Shown: one piece after another, positions 27,458 to 36,470 of the stretch | Position numbering within the stretch: the first letter of the stretch is position 1 | Layout: each line of letters opens with the position of its first letter | NCBI RefSeq assembly: GCF_002021565.1 | Contig: NZ_MSZX01000008.1 | Span: 248,027-312,026, forward strand | Direction of reading: 5' to 3' | DNA from: Paenibacillus selenitireducens | GTDB lineage: Bacteria; Bacillota; Bacilli; Paenibacillales; Paenibacillaceae | DNA length: 64,000 nt | Notes under the pieces: generated by a model | Databases searched by the model: none | Told to the model about the DNA's origin: nothing | What the model saw: only the letters and a program-made list of their open reading frames with translations | Program-made: the position numbers and the translations under genes

Positions 27458-28015
27458 CTATTCCAAATTGGCGTGCCGGCCGAACATCTTCGCGCTGTCA
27501 ATATTCCCATTCGCCATCATATGGAGAATTAAGGCATCAAAGACGAGCAGCAGACTTTGCTCGAACAACGAACCCATCGGTTGAATCGTAGTCGTACGAT
27601 CCGTATTCTCCTTGGTTGAGGCAGGAATCTGGAGGATTATATCTGCCAGCTTCCCTATCGTGGAGGTCGGCTGAATTGTGGCAAGTGCGACCGAAGCGCC
27701 GATACGTTTGGCTTTCTCTGCCATGGCAATAAGGCTCTGCGTTTCGCCTGAACCTGAGCCGATAATAAGCAGCCCCTGTTCCCCGATTCCCGGGGTAACG
27801 CTCTCACCCACTACATACGCATCAAATCCCATGTGCATCAACCGCATGGCGAAAGCCCGCATCATCAATCCCGATCTCCCCGCTCCTGCAAGGAAAATTC
27901 GGTCTGCTTGAACAATTCGTTCAATGAGCGCAACTACAACCGACGCATCCACCGCGCTCACCGTACGCTGCAATTCTTCCAATATTCCTGACGTATGCGT
28001 ATTGAAGTTCGACAT
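27458..28015 (-). CDS. hxlB: 6-phospho-3-hexuloisomerase
   Basis: 185 residues forming one SIS sugar-isomerase domain (FLAGAGRSGLMMRAFAMRLMHMGFDAYVVGE, GSGSGETQSLIAMAEKAK). It converts hexulose-6-phosphate to fructose-6-phosphate, the second step of formaldehyde fixation by the ribulose monophosphate route. An ATG at 28021 overlaps the hxlA stop (TAATG); the ATG at 28015 has better spacing from the AAGGG site and is used here. It is co-transcribed with hxlA. Confidence 0.95.
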   Translation of the reverse strand: MSNFNTHTSGILEELQRTVSAVDASVVVALIERIVQADRIFLAGAGRSGLMMRAFAMRLMHMGFDAYVVGESVTPGIGEQGLLIIGSGSGETQSLIAMAEKAKRIGASVALATIQPTSTIGKLADIILQIPASTKENTDRTTTIQPMGSLFEQSLLLVFDALILHMMANGNIDSAKMFGRHANLE

Positions 28016-28020
28016 CGTCA

Positions 28021-28653
28021 TTACCCTTGTTGAACGAGTTGTTGCATTTGTGCGGCTACAGCCTGTTTGTCGGTATGACTTGTGATTCCTCCGCCCACAA
28101 TAACCAAGTCCGGATTGGCTTGAATCACTTCAGGCAAGGTATCCAGCTTGATCCCGCCGGCAATCGCTGTTTTTGCTTGTTTCACCACGCGTTTGATCGC
28201 GTTCAATTCTTCAAAGGAGTTTTTGCCTGCGGCTTGATGATCATAGCCTGAGTGCACACAAATGTAGTCGACACCCATTGCGTCAATTTCTTGCGCGCGT
28301 TGTTCCATGTTTTTGACATTAATCATGTCAACCATGACTTGACGGCCTTGTTTCTTCGCTTCCGCTACAGCACCTTGAATGGTGGAGTCATCTGATACGC
28401 CTAACACCGTAATGATATCTGCGCCAGCTTCAGATGCCTTCATCACTTCATAGCCGCCTGCATCCATGATTTTAAGGTCAGCTAATACTTGCAAGTTCGG
28501 AAAATGTTCTTTCATAGCTTTTACCGCGTGGAGTCCTTCGTTAATGACGATCGGCGTGCCGATTTCAACGATATCGATATGAGCTTCCACTTCTTTGACC
28601 AGTTCCAAGGCTTCTGGGATATTGACAAGATCCAATGCTAATTGTAATTTCAT
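28021..28653 (-). CDS. hxlA: 3-hexulose-6-phosphate synthase
   Basis: 210 residues, a TIM-barrel of the orotidine-decarboxylase superfamily. The metal and phosphate motifs VLADLKIMDAGGYEV and IAGGIKLDTLPEV, and the ending IVVGGGITSHTDK-like segment, are diagnostic. It condenses formaldehyde with ribulose-5-phosphate. It is transcribed away from hxlR, as in Bacillus subtilis, where HxlR activates the pair on exposure to formaldehyde. Confidence 0.96.
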   Translation of the reverse strand: MKLQLALDLVNIPEALELVKEVEAHIDIVEIGTPIVINEGLHAVKAMKEHFPNLQVLADLKIMDAGGYEVMKASEAGADIITVLGVSDDSTIQGAVAEAKKQGRQVMVDMINVKNMEQRAQEIDAMGVDYICVHSGYDHQAAGKNSFEELNAIKRVVKQAKTAIAGGIKLDTLPEVIQANPDLVIVGGGITSHTDKQAVAAQMQQLVQQG

Positions 28654-28753
28654 GAGAAATTCCCTCCATTTATATGTGAATGATTTGATATCTGTTCGAA
28701 CAAGGTTTATTCTAGAATCAAATGATCCTTTTGGGAAGTACGCACTTTGAAGT

Positions 28754-28767
28754 GAGGTAGTTACCTC
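28754..28767. promoter_or_regulatory. Palindromic operator candidate between hxlA and hxlR
   Basis: GAGGTA-GT-TACCTC is a perfect 6-base inverted pair lying about 30 bases before the hxlR start and 100 bases before hxlA. In Bacillus, HxlR binds sites in this divergent region. That this palindrome is such a site is inference; its proximity to the hxlR ribosome site favours autoregulation. Confidence 0.45.
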
Positions 28768-28794
28768 GAGGATACTATTGGAGGTGTATATCGC

Positions 28795-29148
28795 TTGGCA
28801 ACCGAGCTCAAAGAACGAATTAATCTCAAGGAAATCAACTGCGAGAAGGAATTAACCCTTGCCGTTATCGGCGGTAAATGGAAGTTAATCATCCTCTGGC
28901 ATTTAGGGCTCGACGGCACGCTACGCTTCAGCGAATTGAAGAAACGTATCCCATCGATCACGCAGAAGATGTTAACCAACCAACTTCGTGAACTGGAAGA
29001 AGACCTCTTGGTGACGCGTAAAGTCTATGCGGAAGTTCCGCCGCGCGTTGAATATACGCTGACAGCTTACGGGGTAAGCTTAATCCCGATTCTGCAAATG
29101 ATGTATCAGTGGGGAAAAGATTACGGCGAAAAAGTCGTATGGAAATAA
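28795..29148 (+). CDS. hxlR: HxlR-family transcriptional regulator
   Basis: 117 residues, one winged-helix HTH domain of the HxlR/DUF24 type: [56 protein letters not shown] and [12 protein letters not shown]. The conserved cysteine near residue 16 is the position that senses formaldehyde in Bacillus HxlR. The start is a TTG with a GGAGGTG site 8 bases ahead. The divergent position next to hxlAB supports its role as the activator of that operon. Confidence 0.93.
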   Translation: MATELKERINLKEINCEKELTLAVIGGKWKLIILWHLGLDGTLRFSELKKRIPSITQKMLTNQLRELEEDLLVTRKVYAEVPPRVEYTLTAYGVSLIPILQMMYQWGKDYGEKVVWK

Positions 29149-29173
29149 ATTAAGGAAATAAATTGGAGGTAAG

Positions 29174-29224
29174 CAAAAGAGCTGTTACCGTAGCGAAATC
29201 ATTCGCTTGGTAACAGCTCTTTTG
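29174..29224. terminator. Bidirectional terminator between hxlR and prmC
   Basis: AAAAGAGCTGTTACC and GGTAACAGCTCTTTT form a 15-base stem with an inner AGCGAA/TTCGCT pair, and both strands end in T-runs. It serves converging hxlR and prmC. Confidence 0.92.
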
Positions 29225-29234
29225 GCCTTGTTGC

Positions 29235-30098
29235 TTATTCACGGACGGCCATGACATGCCGTTCAATGCCAGCCAGATCGGACACGATGTACACCGTGTC
29301 CCAGTGCCCCGCCGCCTCCATCCAGGCGGCGACCTCCCGAGCTTGGCCTTGCCCAAGCTCGAAGCCCACAACGCGCGGCGGCGCTGCTAACAGCGGCAGC
29401 TGCGCGAGCATACGGCGGTACGGATCGAGTCCGTCCGTACCGCCGTCCAGGGCGGTGCGCGGCTCGTAGTCGCGCACCTCGGACTGCAGCCCCGCGATCA
29501 CGGACGCGGGGATGTAGGGCGGGTTGGACACCAGGATGTCCAACCCTTGCCCCGCCAGCGGCGCCAGCAGGTCGCCGCTGTGCCATGCGATGCGCGCAGC
29601 TACGCTATTGCGCGCCGCATTGCGCTGCGCCACGGCGAGCGCAGCGGGAGAGATGTCCGACGCGGCAATCCGCCACGTCGGACACTGCGACGCCAGCGTC
29701 ACCGCGATCGCGCCGCTCCCGGTGCCGATGTCGGCTGCCGTCGGTGCGCCGTCGGGCCAGAGCCGACGCCCCTCCTTCACCACGGCTTCGACGAGCAGCT
29801 CCGTCTCCGGCCGCGGGATCAACACATCCGGGGTTACCTCGAACGGTAACCCGTAGAACTCCTGCTCGCCAATGATGTATTGCGCAGGCTCCCCGCTTGC
29901 TTTTCGAGCAAGCACCGCCTGCCATTCCACTTCATGCTCCGCGGGAAAGGGCTCCGGCATCCTCATCAAAAAGGATGCACGACTTAAGCGCAGCACATGG
30001 CATAACAGAAGTTCAGCATTATGCTCCGGTTCCATGACCTGATGTTGACTTAAAAAAAGAGAAGCCTCAACATAGGCTTCACGAAGGGTTTTATTCAT
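29235..30098 (-). CDS. prmC: Peptide chain release factor N5-glutamine methyltransferase
   Basis: 287 residues. An N-terminal helical domain is followed by a Rossmann-type SAM methyltransferase. The SAM motif DIGTGSGAIAVTLA and the catalytic NPPY in VSNPPYIPASV are clear, and EFYGLPFEVTPDVLIPRPETELLV is the family signature. It methylates the GGQ glutamine of release factors and follows prfA. The middle and 3' part of the gene is clearly richer in GC than its neighbours (for example 42 of 60 bases at 29281-29340), which also creates long false frames on both strands. Confidence 0.95.
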   Translation of the reverse strand: MNKTLREAYVEASLFLSQHQVMEPEHNAELLLCHVLRLSRASFLMRMPEPFPAEHEVEWQAVLARKASGEPAQYIIGEQEFYGLPFEVTPDVLIPRPETELLVEAVVKEGRRLWPDGAPTAADIGTGSGAIAVTLASQCPTWRIAASDISPAALAVAQRNAARNSVAARIAWHSGDLLAPLAGQGLDILVSNPPYIPASVIAGLQSEVRDYEPRTALDGGTDGLDPYRRMLAQLPLLAAPPRVVGFELGQGQAREVAAWMEAAGHWDTVYIVSDLAGIERHVMAVRE

Positions 30099-30155
30099 CT
30101 TAGCATCACACTCATTTCTAATCTCTACCGTGGGCTGCGATCACACGTAAAACGC

Positions 30156-31226
30156 TTATTCGTTCACTTTCTCCATCAAATCCGCTTGCTCCGCAAGCGT
30201 CAATGAAGAAATAATTTCTTGCATATCTCCGTTCATGACCGAATCTAATTTATGAAGAGTCAATCCGATACGATGATCCGTTACGCGGCTTTGCGGATAG
30301 TTATACGTACGAATCCGCTCACTGCGATCACCCGTACCTACCTTGCTCTTTCGTTCCCCTGCGTATTTCGCTTCTTCTTCCTGACGCATCACGTCAGAGA
30401 TCCGTGCGCGCAATACTTGAAGCGCTTTTTCCTTATTGGAGTTCTGCGATTTCCCATCCTGACATGTCGCCATAATCCCGGTTGGGATATGCGTAACCCG
30501 TACTGCGGATTTCGTTGTATTAACGGACTGACCGCCTGCGCCGCTCGAACAGAACGTATCGACACGGATATCTTTGTCATGAATCTCGATATCCATATCC
30601 TCAACTTCTGGAAGAACCGCCACCGTCGAGGTCGACGTATGAATACGGCCGCCGGATTCTGTTGCCGGGATCCGTTGTACACGGTGTGCGCCGCTCTCAT
30701 ATTTCAGACGGCTATAAGCACCTTTTCCGTTAATCATGAAGATAACCTCTTTGTACCCTCCGAGATCGTTCATGTTAACGTCCATCAATTCCACACGCCA
30801 GCCCTGCGTATCGGCATAACGCGTATACATCCGATACAAATCCGCTGCGAACAGTGCGGCTTCGTCCCCGCCCGCTGCACCGCGGATCTCCACGATCACG
30901 TTCTTGTCATCGTTCGGATCTTTCGGAAGCAATAGAATATGAATGCGCTCTTCCAATTCTTTCTGACGGCGGCTAAGCTCATCAATCTCCATCTTAACCA
31001 TTTCACGCATTTCGTCGTCTAATTTCTCACCTTGCATTTGTTTGGCTGCATCCAGCTCTTCCATCACGGTCTTATATTCGTTGAACGCATCATACGTTTC
31101 TTGAAGATCGGACTGTTCCTTGGAATATTCGCGTAATTTCTTTGCATCATTCGTTACATCCGGATCACACAATAACTCACTTAATTTATCGTAGCGGTCT
31201 GCTAAAGATTGCAATTTATCTATCAT
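30156..31226 (-). CDS. prfA: Peptide chain release factor 1
   Basis: 356 residues, full length. It terminates translation at UAA and UAG. The catalytic GGQ is in [21 protein letters not shown]. The region corresponding to the stop-codon-reading PxT motif is in the domain preceding it ([16 protein letters not shown]). Class-I release factor domains are in the usual order. It is followed by prmC, 57 bases downstream. Confidence 0.97.
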   Translation of the reverse strand: MIDKLQSLADRYDKLSELLCDPDVTNDAKKLREYSKEQSDLQETYDAFNEYKTVMEELDAAKQMQGEKLDDEMREMVKMEIDELSRRQKELEERIHILLLPKDPNDDKNVIVEIRGAAGGDEAALFAADLYRMYTRYADTQGWRVELMDVNMNDLGGYKEVIFMINGKGAYSRLKYESGAHRVQRIPATESGGRIHTSTSTVAVLPEVEDMDIEIHDKDIRVDTFCSSGAGGQSVNTTKSAVRVTHIPTGIMATCQDGKSQNSNKEKALQVLRARISDVMRQEEEAKYAGERKSKVGTGDRSERIRTYNYPQSRVTDHRIGLTLHKLDSVMNGDMQEIISSLTLAEQADLMEKVNE

Positions 31227-31490
31227 GATCGAATCACCTCATTTATTCATATTCAGCATCTATATCAAACGTCTATATGTCAGCAATTGCGCTACAACGT
31301 AATCACCTGGCCCTTATCTGAATTCCAATGATTTAAAATTAAAATTTCCTTATCCATTATAACCAGAAAAGTCCGAAAAACCTAGTCATTCCGCACAAAA
31401 TTCAACTAATGTTACCAATCGCATAATTTCAAGCCATAAACCGCAATACTAATCTATAGAACCCGTAAGCCATCAGGAGGAATGCAACCT
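31227..31490. other. Intergenic region prfA / lipoprotein
   Basis: AT-rich, divergent region with no recognised RNA or gene. The AGGAGG ribosome site of the lipoprotein is at about 31475. Confidence 0.5.
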
Positions 31491-32039
31491 ATGAAACGCA
31501 AATACGGAATGGTTCTTGGTATCCTTCTTGCCATAGCGGCTTTGCTTGGTGCGACAGGTTGTGTTCAACCTGCTCCAGAACCGACGAAAACCGTGGAACC
31601 CGCGCCTCAACCTATTGAACCGCCAAAGAAACCTCCCCATCCGCCCATCAAGAGTACGGGAAATGTATTTTACAGCACGCAAGGGGATTTTGCATTCAAC
31701 ATTCCGACCAAATGGAAAAATAATTGTATCGTAGAAGAACGACCATCGCACTTACCGACAGCCGATTGGGAGACCTCATTCATCTTTGCGCCAGGAGGCA
31801 ACAAATCAGCCGACGGAAAACCCTTATTAACGGTGATTCGCATTCCCAAGGCAGCATACAATACGATGCTCCAAAAGGGTGGTTCCAAGCCGGGGATCCT
31901 TCTGAAGACCAACGAAAAGTATGTTTGGATCGGACTCTTGCCTTCCTCCAATCCGTATGATCCCATGAGTCAGAAAGGGAAGCAATTCCAAGCCTTATTG
32001 ATTGACTATCAGATCTTGCGAAGCTACTTCGTCAGCTAA
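31491..32039 (+). CDS. Predicted lipoprotein of unknown function
   Basis: 182 residues from the ATG at 31491, which has AGGAGG ten bases before it; an ATG at 31482 is too close to that site. The N-terminus is a lipoprotein signal with a cysteine in LGATGC near residue 24. A Pro-rich linker follows (residues 27-52), then an extracellular domain of about 125 residues, beta-rich by eye (FYSTQGDFAFNIPTKWKNN, LLTVIRIPKAAYNTM). The domain resembles the PsbP-like or DUF-type lipoproteins that start with an 'F-sIP..W' motif, but I do not recognise it with confidence. Confidence 0.75.
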   Translation: MKRKYGMVLGILLAIAALLGATGCVQPAPEPTKTVEPAPQPIEPPKKPPHPPIKSTGNVFYSTQGDFAFNIPTKWKNNCIVEERPSHLPTADWETSFIFAPGGNKSADGKPLLTVIRIPKAAYNTMLQKGGSKPGILLKTNEKYVWIGLLPSSNPYDPMSQKGKQFQALLIDYQILRSYFVS

Positions 32040-32060
32040 TTCACGCCATGAGATAGTGAG

Positions 32061-32088
32061 CAGGCTGAGGGCATCTGCCCCCAGCCTG
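32061..32088. terminator. Possible terminator between lipoprotein and ychF
   Basis: CAGGCTGAGGG and CCCCCAGCCTG form a strong stem around CATCTG between the converging genes. The T-run after it is poor (GATTGTC), so efficiency is uncertain. Confidence 0.55.
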
Positions 32089-32105
32089 ATTGTCATGAAA
32101 TCTAA

Positions 32106-33206
32106 TTATACATTAAAGCGGAAATGCATAACATCGCCGTCTTTAACAATATACTCTTTACCTTCAAGACGCAATTGGCCGCGTTCTTTCGCCACGTTCA
32201 TCGATCCCGCAGCGACAAGATCATCATAAGATACCACTTCGGCACGAATAAATCCGCGCTCGAAATCCGTATGAATCACGCCCGCAGCCTGCGGTGCTTT
32301 CATGCCTTTGCGAATCGTCCAGGCACGTACTTCTTGCACACCCGCTGTAAAATACGTATATAATCCCAATAGCCGATATGCCGCTTTAATTAAACGGTTC
32401 AGACCTGATTCTTCCAGTCCAAGTTCTTCTAAGAACATGGCTTTGTCTTCACCTTCTAATTCCGCAATTTCCGCTTCCACCTTCGCACTAATCGGTACCA
32501 CTTCTGCATTTTCGGCCACTGCGAATTCTTTTACTTTAATAACATATTCATTCTCATCGGCGTTGGCTACACCGTCTTCGCTTACGTTTGCCGCATATAA
32601 TACAGGTTTCATCGTTAATAAATGAAGATCACGAAGAAGAACCTTCTCATCATCTGTTAATTCCACGCTACGCGCAGGCATGTCGTTGTATAATGCTTCC
32701 TTCACTTTCTCCAGCACTTCAACTTCAGCAGCGTATTGTTTATTGCCGCCCTTCATATTCTTCTTAGAGCGATCAATTCGCTTCTCCACGCTCTCGAGAT
32801 CAGCCAGAACAAGTTCTAAGTTAATCGTCTGGATATCACTGATCGGATCTACCTTGCCATCGACATGCGTAATGTTCTCATCGACAAAACAACGAACAAC
32901 ATGAACGATCGCATCTACTTCACGGATGTGAGCTAAGAACTTATTTCCAAGTCCTTCGCCTTTACTCGCACCGCGTACAATCCCGGCAATATCGATAAAT
33001 TCAAAAGCCGTAGGAACGGTCTTGTTCGGTACAACCAATTCAGTCAGCTTATCTAGACGCTCGTCCGGTACTTCAACCACGCCTACGTTCGGATCAATCG
33101 TACAGAAAGGATAGTTCGCGGATTCTGCGCCTGCTTGTGTAATTGCATTAAATAGTGTCGATTTCCCTACGTTCGGTAAACCGACGATTCCTGCTTTCAA
33201 AGCCAT
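32106..33206 (-). CDS. ychF: Redox-regulated ATPase YchF
   Basis: 366 residues, an OBG-family P-loop ATPase. G1 is [15 protein letters not shown], the DxxG-type motif is [17 protein letters not shown], and the C-terminal TGS domain ends [16 protein letters not shown]. YchF binds ATP rather than GTP and associates with ribosomes. The ATG at 33206 gives the family start [11 protein letters not shown] and has an AAGGAG site; the frame is open 14 codons further upstream. Confidence 0.96.
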   Translation of the reverse strand: MALKAGIVGLPNVGKSTLFNAITQAGAESANYPFCTIDPNVGVVEVPDERLDKLTELVVPNKTVPTAFEFIDIAGIVRGASKGEGLGNKFLAHIREVDAIVHVVRCFVDENITHVDGKVDPISDIQTINLELVLADLESVEKRIDRSKKNMKGGNKQYAAEVEVLEKVKEALYNDMPARSVELTDDEKVLLRDLHLLTMKPVLYAANVSEDGVANADENEYVIKVKEFAVAENAEVVPISAKVEAEIAELEGEDKAMFLEELGLEESGLNRLIKAAYRLLGLYTYFTAGVQEVRAWTIRKGMKAPQAAGVIHTDFERGFIRAEVVSYDDLVAAGSMNVAKERGQLRLEGKEYIVKDGDVMHFRFNV

Positions 33207-33294
33207 ATCTATTCGCAACTCCTTCAAGGTAATATATATAAATTTCAAGTGTTTCCATTAAAATAGCCTTTTTCATTATAACCACAAACACATA

Positions 33295-33321
33295 AAAAGC
33301 CTAGTCATTGGCTAGACTTTT
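33295..33321. terminator. AT-rich hairpin upstream of the 48-residue ORF
   Basis: AAAAGCCTAG and CTAGACTTTT form a 10-base stem with one mismatch around TCATTGG. On the plus strand it has a short T-run. It lies in the ychF / small-ORF divergent region and could be a terminator of unknown transcript. Confidence 0.4.
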
Positions 33322-33363
33322 ATCGTACTGTCTTAACTATCTCACTTCGAGGAGACCTGCGCA

Positions 33364-33510
33364 ATGGAAAATAAAACACACAAGGGCAATTATACCGGTA
33401 CAAAGAACATGAACGCTAAGAATCAAGATATGGCCTTCGTCAACGATACCATTGAGGGTGCAAAGTCCGTCACTCCGTTCAACACTGGTAAAAAGAAAAA
33501 GACGGATTAG
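33364..33510 (+). CDS. Small conserved-looking hydrophilic protein, SASP-like
   Basis: 48 residues (MENKTHKGNYTGTKNMNAKN start, GKKKKTD end). The gene is supported by an AGGAG site 9 bases before the ATG and by a terminator whose 5' arm is the end of the reading frame itself. The protein is Asn/Lys/Gly-rich, without cysteine or tryptophan. Such composition and a Lys-rich tail recall minor small acid-soluble spore proteins (SspO/SspN type), but the match is only general. Function not recognised. Confidence 0.65.
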   Translation: MENKTHKGNYTGTKNMNAKNQDMAFVNDTIEGAKSVTPFNTGKKKKTD

Positions 33511-33523
33511 TCCGTCTTTTCTT
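33498..33523 (+). terminator. Terminator overlapping the stop codon of the 48-residue ORF
   Basis: AAAGACGGA-TTAG-TCCGTCTTT stem with the TAG stop in the loop, followed by TCTTTTTC. The overlap of stop and hairpin is compact and may lower read-through. Confidence 0.85.
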
Positions 33524-33565
33524 TTTCAAGACACATTTTCTTTACGAGTCTGACTTGATTCCAAG

Positions 33566-34231
33566 CTAACAAATAAGTGATTTCAAGAACGGCAAAGACA
33601 GCTTCTCTGTCGTCGGCAATACGACATCCGCACCAGAGGCCATAAGTAAGGCCTCATCGCCAATGCCTACCGCAATCATCTGTGCCGATTTAATGGCTTC
33701 TATTCCTGCTTGCGCATCTTCAATTCCAATGCATTCTTCTGCCGTCGCACCCACTGCCTCAGCCCCACGCAAAAAGATGTCCGGTGCAGGTTTACCTTGC
33801 GCTACCTCATCGGGGTCGACGATGTAATCGAATAAGTCCGTTAATTGCAAGGAACGTAATATTTGCGGCGCATTTTTGCTTGCTGATGCAATGACTGCAT
33901 GTATCCCTGATGTCTTGAGTTCTAACAAAAGCTCACGAATTCCCGGATATACATCTGACGGCGTTACCTGTTCCAATAATTGAACGTATTGCTTATTCTT
34001 CTTGGTTGCCAGCTCCTGTTTCTCTTCCGGTGTGAAATCACGCTCGCGTTGCCCATGGCGTAGAATCCTTTCCAAGGACTCCATGCGGCTCACGCCTTTT
34101 AACATTTCATTGAATTCGCGATCGATCTCGATATGGATCTCTGAAGCTAATTGCTTCCAAGCCATGTAATGATATTCGGCTGTATCCGTAATGACTCCAT
34201 CCAAATCAAACAAGACGGCCTTAAGCATCAT
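33566..34231 (-). CDS. pgmB: Beta-phosphoglucomutase
   Basis: 221 residues, HAD superfamily. The nucleophile motif is AVLFDLDGVITDTA (Asp9 and Asp11), and IEDAQAGIEAIKSAQM with the cap domain (residues 15-95) marks the beta-PGM group. It converts beta-glucose-1-phosphate, the product of inverting disaccharide phosphorylases, to glucose-6-phosphate. Lying at the 3' end of a cluster with a GH65 phosphorylase, it completes the pathway. It is translationally close (18 bases) to the glycosidase upstream. Confidence 0.95.
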   Translation of the reverse strand: MMLKAVLFDLDGVITDTAEYHYMAWKQLASEIHIEIDREFNEMLKGVSRMESLERILRHGQRERDFTPEEKQELATKKNKQYVQLLEQVTPSDVYPGIRELLLELKTSGIHAVIASASKNAPQILRSLQLTDLFDYIVDPDEVAQGKPAPDIFLRGAEAVGATAEECIGIEDAQAGIEAIKSAQMIAVGIGDEALLMASGADVVLPTTEKLSLPFLKSLIC

Positions 34232-34249
34232 ACGGTTTCTCCCCCTCTT

Positions 34250-36442
34250 CTATAGCACAAGCTGAATAAGTTTCTCGCTGCTCTCGATGTTGTTGCCGTT
34301 CCATACGACATGGAAAGTCCAAGCGGAAGGATTCTGAATCTCGAGCGATAAACTTCCCTCCACCATTTTCATGGAAATATCAAATGTCGCATCTCCGATA
34401 AGAACTTGATTCAATTGCAGCTGCTTGCCTTCCCATTTCGCCGGAATCACCGGCTCCAAGCGTATATACTGTTTGTACGCTTCCGGTTGTACACCAAAGA
34501 AGTGACGAATAATTGGAACTGCCATCGCATACACAGTCCATGCTTGAACCGCACAGCCATAATCCGGCGACATTTCACTCATCGAACCTGGCAAAACCAT
34601 AGAGAATGATTTTTGCATACGTTCCAGCAGCGCAAGCGCCGCATCCCCATTGCCGTACGTTACTTCGGCAACGGCATGAACCCCTGTAGAGATGGTCATC
34701 ATGCCTTGCTTGTACATCGCTGCAAGATAGGTGCCATATTCCCCGATGAAATCATCGTTGCGCATATTCTCTAAGGCTCGTCGTGCACGTTCTGGATCGG
34801 CAATATTCGCTTCCATCGGCGTTACGATCACCCAGTTCTTATTGATTAACCAACCGCGCTCTTTGTTCTCGTCCGTCTCTTGCGCGAGCATTCCTTCAAT
34901 ATATTCACGATACCCTTCGATACCATGCTTCTCGGCAATGGATACCATATAATCTACTTTCGGTACGATATCTTTCTTCGCTGCTACCGCATCGGTGTAT
35001 AACCCCTCGCTCTCGGACCAATAGATATCATCAACAACACGTCGAATGCGTTCATACAACACTTTATATTCCTCATGCTTTGCTTGGTCTTGAAGAGCAT
35101 CACTCATATGCATCAGAGCTTCGACGGCTTTGACGGTATAGACAGCAGAATCAATCAACTCCATATTCAACCCTGCGATCTCAATGATGCCATACCCGGA
35201 TGGGAGCAAATCGCCGTCAGGATCCATCTCTTGTAGTAACCACTGCAAGCCTTGGACGCAAATATCATAATATTCGCGCAGCAGATCCGTATCACCAATC
35301 CAACGATACATCTCCCATACGAAGGCAATGAAATGCGCCGTCTCCTGCGTATTCCCTGGATTCGAGACCGCACCCATCGTTGTAATCTCATGAACGATTC
35401 GGCCATTGCCGTTCGTTTCAAGGGATTTGCGCTTTAAGAGCTCCAGCGTATCTCTAACAAGCTGATGATCACCGATCGCTAAGACACCTTGAAGTGAATA
35501 GGAGTTATCACAACCGAACCACCATGGGTAATGCGGTGATCCAGCACTAAGGCCGCGACCGATACCATCCACGTTTTGAATCAACCATTGATTGTTCCAT
35601 TTGGTCCACATGAACACCTCGTTCAGCTTCGCTTCTCCCTCAATTACCAGCTGAGCGCGTTCTGCAATGGATTGATAGATGTCTTGCTTCTCCCGAAGTA
35701 ATCTTTCATGCGATGTGGAGAGGGCAGCATACGTCTGTTCACATTCCTCTCGGGAAGTATATGAGCCTGCTATAAACAGATGGAACGTAAGACGTTCACC
35801 TGCCTCCAACGTGACCCCGGTTTCAAACTTTAATCCAGTGCCATTTCCGCTTGTGAACTCCGGACCATACAATTCCTGACCCACATCGACCTGATCCCCT
35901 GGCAAGTCCGTTCCTACCATGGTATACCACTCATGATCACAATCTTTAGCCAATACCGTTCGTGAAGACAGAATCTCTGCTATATCTTCCTTCCCATCGT
36001 GAATGCCAATTTCATTCGAGAACCATACAGGAAATAAATCGGTGCGTGCTAACAATTCAAGTGAAAGCCTTGTCGAACGGTCCGCATAGTTGTGAATTTC
36101 ATACGTTACAACGAAGCCTTTCTCCCGCTCTGGCGCAAATTGCACGCGATTGATCTCTATTGGAATATGTCCAAGACCATGATCGTAGTGAAATCGGCTG
36201 CCCCAAGGGAAATTCTCGAACAGATCGGCTTTGGACCAGACCGCAAGATTGCGATCCAAATCCGATACCTTCAGCCAAAAGCCGTCCAACAACTTAATCG
36301 GGTGTAACCAGAGGCCCCCCATTTCGTTCACTACATGATGACCGAAGTCTGGGAAATAACCGTCTTGTGTACCATTGACCTTCATATATTCTCCAGCGTT
36401 TAAATACACTTTGAAAGGATATCGATTTGTTATACTAGCCAT
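34250..36442 (-). CDS. Large (alpha/alpha)6-type glycoside hydrolase, family unassigned
   Basis: 730 residues, no signal peptide, so cytoplasmic. An N-terminal beta-sandwich-like domain (about 1-260) precedes an alpha-helical barrel (about 275-650; WWFGCDNSYSLQG, GRIVHEITTMGAVSNPGNTQETAHF, WLLQEMDPDGDLLPSGYG, MSPDYGCAVQAWTVYA) and a C-terminal beta domain. The overall pattern recalls amylo-1,6-glucosidase-type debranching domains and GH63/GH37-like clan members, and candidate acids are the Asp in FGCDN and the Glu in VHEITT. Placed between the ABC permease and pgmB, it probably acts on the imported alpha-glucoside. The precise family and substrate are not known to me. Confidence 0.8.
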   Translation of the reverse strand: MASITNRYPFKVYLNAGEYMKVNGTQDGYFPDFGHHVVNEMGGLWLHPIKLLDGFWLKVSDLDRNLAVWSKADLFENFPWGSRFHYDHGLGHIPIEINRVQFAPEREKGFVVTYEIHNYADRSTRLSLELLARTDLFPVWFSNEIGIHDGKEDIAEILSSRTVLAKDCDHEWYTMVGTDLPGDQVDVGQELYGPEFTSGNGTGLKFETGVTLEAGERLTFHLFIAGSYTSREECEQTYAALSTSHERLLREKQDIYQSIAERAQLVIEGEAKLNEVFMWTKWNNQWLIQNVDGIGRGLSAGSPHYPWWFGCDNSYSLQGVLAIGDHQLVRDTLELLKRKSLETNGNGRIVHEITTMGAVSNPGNTQETAHFIAFVWEMYRWIGDTDLLREYYDICVQGLQWLLQEMDPDGDLLPSGYGIIEIAGLNMELIDSAVYTVKAVEALMHMSDALQDQAKHEEYKVLYERIRRVVDDIYWSESEGLYTDAVAAKKDIVPKVDYMVSIAEKHGIEGYREYIEGMLAQETDENKERGWLINKNWVIVTPMEANIADPERARRALENMRNDDFIGEYGTYLAAMYKQGMMTISTGVHAVAEVTYGNGDAALALLERMQKSFSMVLPGSMSEMSPDYGCAVQAWTVYAMAVPIIRHFFGVQPEAYKQYIRLEPVIPAKWEGKQLQLNQVLIGDATFDISMKMVEGSLSLEIQNPSAWTFHVVWNGNNIESSEKLIQLVL

Positions 36443-36470
36443 AGTTTCATCTCCTTTTATAAGACAGGGA

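Noticed and set aside
29263-29925. Open frames of about 100 residues on both strands of prmC
   Set aside because: High GC removes stop codons; prmC itself has full family motifs.
30252-30935. 227-residue plus-strand frame opposite prfA
   Set aside because: Antisense shadow of a complete release factor gene; no motifs or ribosome site.
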